Below, piece by piece: positions 34,331 through 42,555 of a stretch of 42,555 nt of DNA. Numbering within the stretch: the stretch's first letter is position 1; every line of letters starts with the position of its first letter. The stretch is from assembly GCF_008831035.1 (NCBI RefSeq), contig NZ_WAJR01000018.1:1-42555 (forward strand), given 5' to 3'. The notes under the pieces were generated by a model. The model was not told where the DNA came from. It made no database searches and saw only the letters and a program-made list of their open reading frames with translations. Source of the stretch: Ellagibacter isourolithinifaciens (GTDB lineage Bacteria; Actinomycetota; Coriobacteriia; Coriobacteriales; Eggerthellaceae). Made by a program: the position numbers and the translations under genes.

Positions 34331-34837
34331 ATGACCCGATCTTCATTCATCCGCGCGCTTGCCGCCGTTTGCGTGAGCGCAATGCTCGCTGTTGCGCTTT
34401 CCGGCTGCATGCAGCAAACGGCCAATCAGGCAAACGACCAGCAATCAGAAAATCGCGAGTACATGACGCAGGTCAATCAGAAGATGGACGATCTCGATTC
34501 CCGCCTCTCCGATTTCGTCGATGCCGTTTCGCGCGGTGACGTGGTTACCATGCGTACCCAGGCGGACAACGCGTTCAAGGTGCTTGACGACTTGTCTTCC
34601 CTTGAGGCGCCCGAGCCGCTGAAGGATGTTGCAGCCGGCTATGTCGACGGCGCGAACAGCCTGAAGGACGCGCTCAACTCCTATATTCAGCTTTACACGG
34701 AGATTGATGGCGCGACCACGACCGAGCCTTTCGATTGGTCAACCTACGATTCGCGTTTGCAGGCAATCCAGGACGCCTATAATGCGGGAATCGATAAGCT
34801 GAAGGCGGCTGACGAGGCTGCGGCAGGCAAGGACTAG
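34331..34837 (+). CDS. Putative lipoprotein (168 aa)
   Basis: A signal peptide with a lipobox: MTRSSFIRALAAVCVSAMLA, then VALSGC, so the mature protein starts at Cys (about residue 26) and is anchored to the outer face of the membrane. The rest is helical and acidic (VNQKMDDLDSRLSDFVDAVS, DNAFKVLDDLSSLEAPEPLK), likely a helical bundle; no family recognised. GGGAGAA precedes the ATG at 34331. It follows the first PBP gene by 62 bp and is probably cotranscribed with it, so a role in wall synthesis is possible. A strong terminator follows. Confidence 0.8.
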   Translation: MTRSSFIRALAAVCVSAMLAVALSGCMQQTANQANDQQSENREYMTQVNQKMDDLDSRLSDFVDAVSRGDVVTMRTQADNAFKVLDDLSSLEAPEPLKDVAAGYVDGANSLKDALNSYIQLYTEIDGATTTEPFDWSTYDSRLQAIQDAYNAGIDKLKAADEAAAGKD

Positions 34838-34922
34838 CGTTTCGGCTCTCCCCCGAGTGCCAAGGCGAGCGAGACTGCTCGCTCTGGGAACGCTCGGCAG
34901 ATTCTTAAAATGAATTGGTCAC

Positions 34923-34970
34923 AACGCGAAGGCGACGACCTGCATCATGCGGGCCGCCGCCTTCGCGTTT
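34923..34970 (+). terminator. Terminator after lipoprotein gene
   Basis: AACGCGAAGGCG (34923-34934) and CGCCTTCGCGTT (34958-34969) form a perfect 12-bp stem, then TTCTCGCTT. A smaller GAGCGAG/CTCGCTC hairpin lies at 34867-34884. The 34971-35081 stretch shows no gene. Confidence 0.65.
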
Positions 34971-35081
34971 CTCGCTTATGCTGGTAGGGTGCCGCCAATC
35001 GAGGCATGGGCGGATGTCTGCTGCGACGGCCTGCATCGAGCCATGCGCACCCATCGGCTGCGGCACGGATGCTCAAAGCCC

Positions 35082-37307
35082 CTATGGAGCAGGCTCACCG
35101 CCTTCACCGCCTGGTTGCCCGCCGTCATCGGGTGGCTCCGCAGGACCTTCCCCTCCGCCAGGTGGTTCTTCGCCCGAGTCTGCACCGTCGCCCTCGCCGC
35201 CCGCGTTCGGGTCGGGGCCGATCGACACGTAGGCGGTGTAGGTCCCGTTCGCGAACTCGATCTTCACTATCGACCCTGCAGCCACGGTGGAGCTGTAGGT
35301 TTCCACGATGGTGAGGTTACTTCCCAACGCCGCCTGCACTTCGGCCAAGCTTGCACCCGAAAGCTGCGCGATGGTGTCCTTCGCGGCATCTTCGCTGTAT
35401 ATCGACTGCTTCTTGTTGAAGGCGCTGTCGTAGTTCGGCTCAGCGGCGGTGGGGAAGTCTACCCTCGCGCGACCGTCAAGGGCAAGCGACATGAAGATTC
35501 TCCAGGCGTCCTTGCACCAGGGCGCCTCCCACATCTCCCGTTCCTGCGCGGCGCCCGTCCATACTGCGCAGGAAAGCTGCGGGGTGTAGCCGCAGAACCA
35601 CAGGTCGCGATGCTCCTGGGACGTGCCCGTCTTGCCTGCGCTCACCTGCCCCGACGGCAGCGCCGACCCGCGGCCGGTTCCCTGGGTGACCACGCCTTGC
35701 AGCACGCGGGTCACTTCTCCTGCAACCTCGGGGGAGAGCACCTGCTCGCCCGGTACCTCCGTGTTGTCGATGAGCGTCGTGCCGTCTTGCGCGATCACCT
35801 GGGTGATGCAGGTATCGGCGTGGCGGATGCCCCCGGTCGCGAATGCTCCGTAGGCGCTCGCCATGCGCAGCGTGTTCGTCTGCGCGGCGCCGAGCGTGAG
35901 CGCGGGGTAGGCTCCGTAGCCGTATTTCGTGTCGCCGGCAACGCCGAGGCGCGCCGCCATGTCGAGCAGGCTCTGCGGCGTCACGCCATCGGGGTCGGTG
36001 ACAAGGCGGGCAAAACCGGTATTGGCGGAGACCCAGGTCATTCGCTCAATGGAAAGGTACCCGTAGTTCGCACCCGCATAGTTGGTGACGGGCTTGCTCC
36101 ATGCTGCGTTCACGAACCCTGTGGAGCAGTCGATAACCGTTTTCGGGCTGATGCCCTGCTCGATGGCGGCGGCCAGCGTGAACGCCTTGAACGATGAGCC
36201 CGCCTGGCGCCCCGTCGCGCTTGTCGCGAGGTTGAACTGGCTGTCCGACCAATCCCTCCCGCCGATCATAGCGAGCACGTACCCGGTGTTCGGGTCGATG
36301 CACGTCATCGAAAGGCTCACATCGCTGTCGCCGGTTCTCGCCATATCGTCGTACACTTCCGCTGCTGCTTCCTCCGCGTAGCCCTGAAGCGTCGGGTCGA
36401 TTGTGGTGTAGATCGTAAGACCGCCGTCGAACACCTCCTCGAACGAGAGCTGGTCAAGGAGCTGCTGGCGCACGTAGCTCGTGAAATACGGGTACTCGTA
36501 GATGCCGTCTTCGGCGCGTGTTTCGACGTCTAAGACAAGCTCCTCTTCGACGGCGCTATCGTGTTCCTCCTGCGTGATCGTTCCATGCGTGAGCATGCGG
36601 TCGAGCACGACGTTGCGACGTTTCGTGCAGTTTTCGGGATAGTCCTCGGGGTTGTTGTACGTCGGTGACTGCGGGATGCCCACAAGCGTTGCCGCCTCTG
36701 CAAGCGTAAGGTCGATTGCGCTCTTGGAGAAGTAATGCTGCGCTGCGGCCTCGATGCCATAGCACCCCGAGCCGTAGTTGATCGTGTTCAGGTACATGAG
36801 CAGGATGTCGTCTTTGGAATACGCCTGCTCCATCTCGATGGCGAGCTCGGCTTCGCGAACTTTGCGCCGAAACGAGATATCGTTTGCCTCGCTTGATAGG
36901 AGCGTGTTGCGCACAAGCTGCTGCGTGATGGTGGAGGCGCCCTCGAGGCTGCCGCCGTTCAGGTTGTTCACGAGCGCGCGCCCGATGCCGTAGTAGTCCA
37001 CGCCTTGGTGCTCGTAGAACCGGGTGTCCTCCGTCGCGACGGTTCCTTTGAGGACATAGTCGCCCACCTGGTCCTTCTCGATGGGTTCTTGGTCTTGCAG
37101 GTAGAACTCCGCCAAAAGGGTGGTGCGATCGTTCGCGTAGATGCGCGTCTTGGCGCTGTAGGCGAAGGCGTTCGGGTCGTGCACGCTGGGCAGCTCGCCG
37201 ACCCATGCGTCCACGACGCGTCCCACGCCGAAGGCCCCGAAACCGACGACGAGGACGACCGAAAACGCCGCAACGAGCACTCCCCACGCTGGAGCATGGG
37301 TGCGCAT
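35082..37307 (-). CDS. Class A penicillin-binding protein 1A with PASTA domain (741 aa)
   Basis: Paralogue of the PBP at 32-34.3 kb, in the opposite direction. Membrane anchor near residues 8-30; GT51 Glu in TVATEDTRFYEHQG (near 90); GASTITQQLVRNTLL; transpeptidase motifs SSFK (near 368), SAN in WVSANTGF, and KTGTS (near 558). Downstream is one PASTA-like domain (DTIAQLSGASLAEVQAALGS to YVSIGPDP), often used to sense muropeptides, and then a Gly/Pro/Glu-rich tail. The ATG at 37307 is chosen over 37334 because a TATAGA -10 (37346-37341) would leave no leader for the first; AAGGAG lies 13 bases upstream. Protein identity to the paralogue is high around the GT51 domain. Confidence 0.93.
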   Translation of the reverse strand: MRTHAPAWGVLVAAFSVVLVVGFGAFGVGRVVDAWVGELPSVHDPNAFAYSAKTRIYANDRTTLLAEFYLQDQEPIEKDQVGDYVLKGTVATEDTRFYEHQGVDYYGIGRALVNNLNGGSLEGASTITQQLVRNTLLSSEANDISFRRKVREAELAIEMEQAYSKDDILLMYLNTINYGSGCYGIEAAAQHYFSKSAIDLTLAEAATLVGIPQSPTYNNPEDYPENCTKRRNVVLDRMLTHGTITQEEHDSAVEEELVLDVETRAEDGIYEYPYFTSYVRQQLLDQLSFEEVFDGGLTIYTTIDPTLQGYAEEAAAEVYDDMARTGDSDVSLSMTCIDPNTGYVLAMIGGRDWSDSQFNLATSATGRQAGSSFKAFTLAAAIEQGISPKTVIDCSTGFVNAAWSKPVTNYAGANYGYLSIERMTWVSANTGFARLVTDPDGVTPQSLLDMAARLGVAGDTKYGYGAYPALTLGAAQTNTLRMASAYGAFATGGIRHADTCITQVIAQDGTTLIDNTEVPGEQVLSPEVAGEVTRVLQGVVTQGTGRGSALPSGQVSAGKTGTSQEHRDLWFCGYTPQLSCAVWTGAAQEREMWEAPWCKDAWRIFMSLALDGRARVDFPTAAEPNYDSAFNKKQSIYSEDAAKDTIAQLSGASLAEVQAALGSNLTIVETYSSTVAAGSIVKIEFANGTYTAYVSIGPDPNAGGEGDGADSGEEPPGGGEGPAEPPDDGGQPGGEGGEPAP

Positions 37308-37340
37308 TTCACGGTGTTTTCTCCTTACTCTCATGATTCG

Positions 37341-37348
37341 TCTATACT
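37341..37348. promoter_or_regulatory. Overlapping divergent -10 elements
   Basis: TATACT on the plus strand (37343-37348) and TATAGA on the minus strand (37346-37341) share bases between the U32 gene and the PASTA PBP gene, so the two promoters may exclude each other. No good -35 on either strand. Confidence 0.35.
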
Positions 37349-37395
37349 ACCATGAACCGACCATCTGGTCTTTCAGACGAGGAGACACCAACCTT

Positions 37396-39858
37396 ATGCG
37401 GAATATGGAACTTTTGGCGCCTGCGGGCAACATGAGCGCCCTTCACGCCGCCGTGCGTGCCGGTGCGGACGCGGTATATCTCGGGCTCGAGTCGTTCAAC
37501 GCGCGCCGCGGGGCCGATAACTTCACCATCGCCACGCTCAAGGAGGCGTGCGATTACGCGCATCTGCGGGGCGTGAAGATCTACGTCACGCTGAACATCA
37601 TCGTGCTGCCGGGCGAAGTGGGCCGCGCGCTCGAATGCGCTCGCCAGGCATGGCGCGCAGGTGCCGACGCGCTCATCATCCAGGACATTGGTCTTGCGAG
37701 CGAGATAGCCCGCGCGCTCCCTGACATCCGCCTGCATATTTCTACGCAGATGAACACGTGCAATGCTGCCGGCATCCGCGCCGCCGCCCGCATGGGTGCC
37801 AAGCGTGTCACGCTTGCCCGCGAGCTTTCCGTGGAGGAAATCGCCCATCTCGCGCAGGTAGGCGCCGAGGCAGGCGTCGAGGTCGAGGCGTTCGGTCATG
37901 GCGCGCTGTGCATCTGCTATTCCGGCCAGTGCCTCATGTCCTCCATGATCGGGGGTCGCTCCGCCAATCGAGGTCTGTGCGCGCAGGCGTGCCGCTTGCC
38001 CTACGAACTGCACAATGCTGCCCAAAGAAAGCCGCTTTCGGCGCCAGGCGAGCATCTGCTCTCGCCGAAGGACCTCTGCTCGATCGATCTTCTTTCCGAT
38101 CTGGCGCGAGCCGGCGTCGCGTCGCTTAAGATCGAGGGCCGTATGAAGTCGGCCGATTACGTGTCGGCCGTCGTGTCGGTGTACCGCCGCGTGCTCGATC
38201 GGGTGTATGCGCAGGAGGGCTCTGTTTCTCCTGCTCGCCCGACGGAGGACGAACGCCGTACGCTCGAGGAGGCGTTCTCCCGCGGGTTCACCACGGCGTA
38301 TCTTGAAGGTCAGCGTGGGAACGACATCATGAGCTATCAGCGCCCGAACAATCGCGGCGCCTTTATCGGCCGCGTGGCCGAAGCACGTAACGGCATAGCG
38401 ACCATCTCCGCTGAGCACGAGCTTTCAATCGGCGATGTCCTCGAGTTTTGGACGGGGAAGGGCCATGCCGCCCAAACGGTAGCCGACCTCTCCTACGACA
38501 AGAAGGGCCGTGTGCGGATTGAGCTCGATGCGCGCGTGAAGGGCGTGCGTGCGGGCGACCGCGTGTTCCGCGTGCGCAGCGCGAAGGAAGCCTTCGAGGA
38601 CGACTCCCTCGAGCCGCGCGTCGAGGTTGAGGGCACGGTTCGCCTGCGCATCGGCGAGCCGCTCGAGGTCTCCTTCTCCTTTGCCCGCACGTCTCAGGGC
38701 GAGCTTGCCGAAGTTCGCGGTGTGGCGAGTGGGGCCGAGGTCGAGCCTGCTCGCACGAAGGCCGTCACCGAAGAGGACGTGCGCGCTCATATCGATCGCC
38801 TTGGCTCGACTCCTTATGTTCTTACGCGGCTCGACGTCGAGCTCGACGAGGGGGTCGGCATCGGGTTCTCGCAGCTGCACCGCGTTCGCGCCGAGGCCCT
38901 CGACGATTTGACCGAGCGAGCCTTGGCCGCCTACCATGCCCGTCGTCTTCCCCGTACCGAGGATCGCGAAGAGCTTCCCGCCGTCCGTCCGAGCGGTGCC
39001 CGCATCGGCGCATGGACGACGAACCCCGTGTGCGCGAGGGCCGCAAAGCGTACGGGCGCTCATATGGTGTACGTTCCGGCGCTGAACTACGGACGCGGCG
39101 AGGCGGTGGTCGCGGGTCAGCTCACGGCCACGGTCGAGCAGGCGGGCTACCCCAAGCAGTGCCTTCTTGCCATGCCCGTCGTCGATCACGACGAGGTCGG
39201 GCTCTCGCGCGAGGCGAAGCTTGATTTCGACCCGTGGCGTTACGCAACGTCGGGGCGTCCGGTGTTCGTGGAGAGCCTCGGTGCCATGCAGATGGCCGCC
39301 GAGATCGGGATTCCCTTCGAGGTCGGCCCGCATCTGCCCGTCACGAACAGGCTTGCGCTCGACGAGGTTGCTCGCATGGGCGCCGTTCGCGTGTGGCTCT
39401 CTCCCGAGCTCTCTCTCGACCAGATTCGCGAGTTGTCCCGCGATACCCCGGTTGAGCTGGGCATCTTCATCTCGGGCGCGCAAGAACTCATGATCACCGA
39501 GCACTGCCTGCTCATGAGTCAGGGCCCGTGCAGCGAGGATTGCGCCGAGTGCCGTCGTCGTCGCAGCCCGCATTACCTTAAGGACCGCAAGGACTTCGAC
39601 TTCCCTGTCATCACCGATGCGCTCGGTCGCAGCCACCTTTACAACAGCGTTGAGCTCGACCTGGTGGCTTCGCTTCCCGAACTCATGGCGGCGGGCGTCA
39701 CGTCCTTTATGGTCGATACGACGCTCATGAACGGCGAGCAGGCGGCGCAGGCTGTTGGTCGAGCCATCCGCGCGCTGCGTATCGCGCAGTCCGACGGAAA
39801 CTCGGTCGCCAAGATCACAAGCGCCACCACAGGACATCTGTTCCGCGGCGTTCAGTAG
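37396..39858 (+). CDS. U32 peptidase-family protein with DUF3656 (RlhA-like, 820 aa)
   Basis: A U32-family protein. N-terminal TIM-barrel-like part: MELLAPAGNMSALHAAVRAG, ADAVYLGLESFNARRGADNF, and the Cys-rich core HGALCICYSGQCLMSS with RSANRGLCAQACRLPY, typical of the family. The middle (about residues 320-470) corresponds to DUF3656, and a further C-terminal part (SQGPCSEDCAECRRR region) adds more Cys. Related proteins in E. coli are RNA hydroxylases: TrhP/TrhO-pathway for tRNA and RlhA for 23S rRNA C2501; RlhA shares the DUF3656 layout. The present protein is about 165 residues longer than RlhA. The ATG at 37396 has GAGGAG 13 bases upstream. Role in rRNA or tRNA modification is inferred. 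Confidence 0.85.
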   Translation: MRNMELLAPAGNMSALHAAVRAGADAVYLGLESFNARRGADNFTIATLKEACDYAHLRGVKIYVTLNIIVLPGEVGRALECARQAWRAGADALIIQDIGLASEIARALPDIRLHISTQMNTCNAAGIRAAARMGAKRVTLARELSVEEIAHLAQVGAEAGVEVEAFGHGALCICYSGQCLMSSMIGGRSANRGLCAQACRLPYELHNAAQRKPLSAPGEHLLSPKDLCSIDLLSDLARAGVASLKIEGRMKSADYVSAVVSVYRRVLDRVYAQEGSVSPARPTEDERRTLEEAFSRGFTTAYLEGQRGNDIMSYQRPNNRGAFIGRVAEARNGIATISAEHELSIGDVLEFWTGKGHAAQTVADLSYDKKGRVRIELDARVKGVRAGDRVFRVRSAKEAFEDDSLEPRVEVEGTVRLRIGEPLEVSFSFARTSQGELAEVRGVASGAEVEPARTKAVTEEDVRAHIDRLGSTPYVLTRLDVELDEGVGIGFSQLHRVRAEALDDLTERALAAYHARRLPRTEDREELPAVRPSGARIGAWTTNPVCARAAKRTGAHMVYVPALNYGRGEAVVAGQLTATVEQAGYPKQCLLAMPVVDHDEVGLSREAKLDFDPWRYATSGRPVFVESLGAMQMAAEIGIPFEVGPHLPVTNRLALDEVARMGAVRVWLSPELSLDQIRELSRDTPVELGIFISGAQELMITEHCLLMSQGPCSEDCAECRRRRSPHYLKDRKDFDFPVITDALGRSHLYNSVELDLVASLPELMAAGVTSFMVDTTLMNGEQAAQAVGRAIRALRIAQSDGNSVAKITSATTGHLFRGVQ

Positions 39859-39867
39859 CACGCCGCG
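39844..39867 (+). terminator. Hairpin across the U32 stop codon
   Basis: CGCGGCGT and ACGCCGCG, 8 bp, with the TAG in the loop. A second weak hairpin CCTCTG/CAGAGG is at 39881-39903. No T tract; terminator role uncertain. Confidence 0.3.
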
Positions 39868-40000
39868 ACATAGGACGGGGCCTCTGTCTCTTTGGGGCAG
39901 AGGTCGGGAACTGTATCTCAGCTAGGCTACTTACCATTTGAAGGCGCTTCCCATGCGCAACGCTGCGGCCTCGCAGTGCTGGGAAGCTCCTTCCCGGGCG

Positions 40001-40822
40001 CTACTTCACGCTCGTGAGGCGTCCTTGGTAGCCGCAAAGGACGCGCGCATTGCCCTCGGCGATGGCGAGTCCTTTCTCGAGTGCCGCTCGCGGCAGGTCG
40101 TAGTCGTTGTTGTTCTGCGAGATGTGCATGGCAACGACGGCCTCGGGCGCGCGAAGACCCGCGGCGCGCGATTCAGTGATGAGTGCGGCAAGCTCCTCGG
40201 TAGCCTGCGGGTTCGAGAGGTGGCCGAATTCCGAGGCGATGCGCTGCTTGATGACGTAGGGATAGTCGCCGCTTTGCAGCATGCGCTCATCGTGGTTGCT
40301 CTCGAGCGCCAAAATGCGCACGTCACGCAAGGCCGAGTGCGCGGTACTCGTCACGATGCCCGAATCCGTTATGTAACCCAGTGCGTCGCCGTCGGGCGCC
40401 TCGACGCGAAAGCCGAAGGAAGCGGCAGCATCGTGGCTGGTTGCGAAAGGGAAGGCGCGCAAGCCAGCGGCCTCGATTGCGCGCTGCCCCGAGGAGAGCG
40501 GCAAGATGGCGCAATCGCCTGCGACCTTCTGCAGCGCGGAGCTCGCGTCGATGCAGGCCTGGTTTACGTAAACCGTTGGTGCGCAGCCTAATTTCGCGAG
40601 GCCGCGCAACACCACGCCCAACCCCTTGGTGTGGTCCCCGTGCTCGTGGGTGATGAGCACGGCGTCGATTCGAGCGGGGTCGAAGCCCGCCTCGTCGCAT
40701 CGCTCGAGGAAATCGCGCTTGCAGATTCCGCAGTCGATAAGCATGCCCGCGCCTGTCGCGGCGTTTTCAACGATGGCAGCGTTGCCTTTGCTTCCGCTTG
40801 CGAGCACATGTAACTTCAGCAC
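40001..40822 (-). CDS. MBL-fold metallohydrolase, WalJ/YycJ-like (273 aa)
   Basis: A metallo-beta-lactamase-fold protein with the metal motif THEHGDH (residues 58-64), an early SGSKGNA, a later YITDSGIVTSTAHSALRDV and ALESNHDERML, and a C-terminal MHISQNNND. This pattern matches the YycJ/WalJ group, DNA-processing or wall-related hydrolases of unclear substrate. Start is a GTG at 40822 with AGGAG eight bases before it. It stands alone between the U32 gene and tyrS and is read towards the U32 gene. Confidence 0.87.
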   Translation of the reverse strand: MLKLHVLASGSKGNAAIVENAATGAGMLIDCGICKRDFLERCDEAGFDPARIDAVLITHEHGDHTKGLGVVLRGLAKLGCAPTVYVNQACIDASSALQKVAGDCAILPLSSGQRAIEAAGLRAFPFATSHDAAASFGFRVEAPDGDALGYITDSGIVTSTAHSALRDVRILALESNHDERMLQSGDYPYVIKQRIASEFGHLSNPQATEELAALITESRAAGLRAPEAVVAMHISQNNNDYDLPRAALEKGLAIAEGNARVLCGYQGRLTSVK

Positions 40823-41073
40823 TGGTTGTTCTCCTGTCGGGCGATGGGCAGGAATAGCCCTCGACCGTGACGATTAGATTCCACTGCGGCATTGTAGCGA
40901 AACGCCACTCGCTTCAGCGAAGAGTTTGGGCGAGAAGTCCCCTCGCTTATGAGCTCAGTCTTCCAGAGCGCTTGCTCGTTCGCTTATTGCGCAGCCCTCT
41001 CGATAGATTCGGGCCTCATGCGGCCTATGTGCTAGAATCTCATGAGCTAATCCCTTGTATGAAGGACATTTCG
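40823..41073 (+). promoter_or_regulatory. Upstream region of tyrS
   Basis: About 250 bp without a gene. TAGAAT in GCTAGAATCT (about 41031) is a likely -10 with no clear -35. No T-box signature (no conserved antiterminator word) is visible. AAGGA precedes the tyrS ATG at 41074. Confidence 0.35.
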
Positions 41074-42285
41074 ATGCTCACACCTGAAGAACAGCTTCAC
41101 ATCATCTCTTCTGGCACGGCGCAGATCGTGCCGGAAAGCGCTCTGCTTGAAAAGCTCAAGCGCGGCAAACCCCTCAACATCAAGCTCGGCGTCGATCCGA
41201 CTGCTCCTGACATCCATATCGGCCACGCCGTCCCGCTGCGCAAGTTGCGCCAGTTCCAGGACCTCGGCCACGAGGTCACGCTCATCATCGGTGACGGCAC
41301 GGCGCTCATCGGCGACCCGTCTGGGCGCAACTCGACCCGCCCGCAGCTTTCTCGCGAGCAGATTAAGGTGAACGCGGAAACCTACGTCAACCAGGCATTC
41401 AAGATCCTCGACCCCGAGAAGACGACGCTTCGCTACAACTCCGAGTGGATCCTCTCGCTGAACATGGAAGAGCTCTTGAAGCTCATGGCGCAGTTCACGG
41501 TCGCCCGCATTCTCGAGCGCGACGATTTCCATAACCGCTACACCTCGAACCTGCCAATCAGCCTTCACGAGTTCATGTACCCGGTCATGCAGGCTTACGA
41601 CTCCGTCGTTATCAAGGCTGACGTCGAGCTCGGCGGCACTGATCAGCTCTTCAACCTGCTTGCCGGTCGCGAGCTTATGGAGAAGCTCGGCATGGAGCCG
41701 CAGGTGTGCTTGACGCTCCCGCTGCTCGAGGGCACCGACGGTGTGAAGAAGATGTCGAAGAGCTACGGCAACTACATCGGCCTCACCGATGAGCCGTCCG
41801 ACATGTTCGGCAAGGTCATGTCCATCCCCGACGAGCTTATGGTGAAGTATTACCGTCTTGCATCTACCGAGTCCGTCTCGGCAATCGACGAGATCGAGGC
41901 CGGCTTGGCCAACGACGAGCTCCATCCTAATAAGGTAAAGCGAGCCCTTGCCCGCAACATCGTTGCCGCTTACTATGACGAGGAACAGGCGAACGCGGCC
42001 GAGGAGCAGTTTGACCTCGTGTTCAAGAAACATGACGTCCCCGACGACATCGCCGAGTACACGCCCGACCTCACTCCCAACGAAGAGGGCCTCGTCTATC
42101 TCGCGAAGATCATTCACGACGCCGGCCTTGCGCAAAGCGTTGGGGAAGCGCGCCGCCTCATCGATGGCGGTGGCGTAAAGCTCAACGGCGATGCGGTCGC
42201 GCCTAAGGTATACAACGTTGAGCCCGAGAAGCTGAAGGATTGCGTCCTGCAGGTTGGCAAACGAAAGTTCATCAAGCTCGTGTAA
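41074..42285 (+). CDS. tyrS: Tyrosyl-tRNA synthetase
   Basis: Class I aminoacyl-tRNA synthetase charging tRNA-Tyr. HIGH motif in DIHIGHAVPL (near residue 49), GDGTALIGDPSGR, DVELGGTDQLFNLLAGR (tyrosine pocket) and KMSKS (near 227). A C-terminal S4 RNA-binding domain follows (EARRLIDGGGVKLNGDAV). 403 residues. The ATG at 41074 with AAGGA eight bases before it is preferred to the in-frame ATG at 41059, which has none. Confidence 0.96.
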   Translation: MLTPEEQLHIISSGTAQIVPESALLEKLKRGKPLNIKLGVDPTAPDIHIGHAVPLRKLRQFQDLGHEVTLIIGDGTALIGDPSGRNSTRPQLSREQIKVNAETYVNQAFKILDPEKTTLRYNSEWILSLNMEELLKLMAQFTVARILERDDFHNRYTSNLPISLHEFMYPVMQAYDSVVIKADVELGGTDQLFNLLAGRELMEKLGMEPQVCLTLPLLEGTDGVKKMSKSYGNYIGLTDEPSDMFGKVMSIPDELMVKYYRLASTESVSAIDEIEAGLANDELHPNKVKRALARNIVAAYYDEEQANAAEEQFDLVFKKHDVPDDIAEYTPDLTPNEEGLVYLAKIIHDAGLAQSVGEARRLIDGGGVKLNGDAVAPKVYNVEPEKLKDCVLQVGKRKFIKLV

Positions 42286-42293
42286 AAAAGGTC

Positions 42294-42322
42294 TTGCGGC
42301 GGTAAAACCGAATAGCTATAAT
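42294..42322 (+). promoter_or_regulatory. Promoter P1 ahead of rRNA leader
   Basis: TTGCGG (42294-42299), 17 bases, then TATAAT (42317-42322), immediately after tyrS. A strong match. Its transcript would start about 42329, inside the hairpin that ends the tyrS unit. Confidence 0.5.
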
Positions 42323-42324
42323 GA

Positions 42325-42360
42325 GAAACCCGCGTTTGAGGAGAGCGTGGGTTTCTTCTT
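42325..42360 (+). terminator. tyrS terminator
   Basis: GAAACCCGCG (42325-42334) pairs with CGTGGGTTTC (42346-42355), one G-U pair, followed by TTCTTTC. Confidence 0.6.
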
Positions 42361-42405
42361 TCACTCAGCTTGATTGAGAGCAGAAACGGTGGCCCTTCAA
42401 AACCG

Positions 42406-42555
42406 CTCAAAACTTTTTGAAAAAAGTTCTTGACGGCAGGCGAAGGGTCGCGTAATATATCTCCTTGCGCCGCGGACGGAAGGAAGCGGCGGGGCGGGGC
42501 GGATAAGACGCCCCGGGAACCTTGAAAACCGGATACCGAGGAAAACGGATAGGAA
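42406..42555 (+). promoter_or_regulatory. Probable rRNA operon promoter and leader
   Basis: TTGACG (42430-42435), a 17-base spacer and TAATAT (42453-42458) form a near-consensus promoter. Directly upstream is an A/T-rich stretch with AACTTTTT and AAAAAAGTT, like an UP element. The leader after about 42465 contains CTTGAAAACCGGATA, a pattern common before 16S rRNA genes. The 16S gene itself is beyond the window end. Confidence 0.6.

Noticed and set aside
40823-41073. T-box leader for tyrS
   Set aside because: No conserved T-box word, specifier hairpin or terminator is visible.

Overview
The window is a GC-rich, gene-dense piece of a bacterial chromosome. The best guess is a gut-type actinobacterium of the class Coriobacteriia, Eggerthellaceae-like. 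This rests on strong G/C bias at third codon positions, many GTG starts, an argCJBD-argG-argH cluster without argF or argR, a PASTA-bearing class A PBP, an EF-G paralogue, ModD and a Trep_Strep/MptD-type ECF S component. It is inferred from gene content only; no rRNA gene lies inside the window.

Layout. 1-1.5 kb: an IS110-family transposase with a structured upstream end that could encode its bridge RNA. 1.5-3.9 kb: a MetE-like methyltransferase followed by a LysR regulator; a T-N11-A LysR box sits about 66 bp upstream of the deduced start of transcription of the methyltransferase. 3.9-12 kb: a decayed molybdate-type regulator fragment, then an AraC regulator divergent from a five-gene operon (EcfT, fused double EcfA, MptD-type S component, two half-size ABC transporters) that resembles haem/siderophore uptake loci. 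12-16.2 kb: an accessory patch with a VOC/glyoxalase fragment, an AAA ATPase (DUF4143) behind an AT-rich palindrome, an amidohydrolase (SAH/MTA deaminase type) and a decayed MFS transporter. 16.3-22.2 kb: modD behind a possibly switching RNA leader, an EF-G-like GTPase, a duplicated SpoVA-like membrane protein, a small membrane protein and a SlyD-like FKBP. 22.3-31.8 kb: a glutamate-cysteine ligase divergent from argC-argJ-argB-argD-argG-argH, with a large structured element between argG and argH. 31.9-37.3 kb: two paralogous class A PBPs, converging on a small lipoprotein gene. 37.3-42.3 kb: a U32 peptidase-family protein (RlhA-like), an MBL-fold hydrolase and tyrS. 42.3 kb to the end: tandem promoters with an A/T-rich upstream element and a leader, which look like the start of an rRNA operon whose 16S gene should begin just beyond the window.

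How the genes work together. The arg block makes arginine from acetylglutamate up to ornithine and from citrulline to arginine; the ornithine carbamoyltransferase step must be encoded elsewhere. The AraC/ECF/ABC block is a single transcription unit (overlapping or closely spaced starts) and most likely imports a metal chelate or haem. The PBP pair, the lipoprotein and possibly the small membrane proteins act at the cell envelope. Signs of genome decay and mobility (IS110, three pseudogene fragments, the AAA ATPase unit) are concentrated in the first 16 kb; the rest looks like stable housekeeping DNA.
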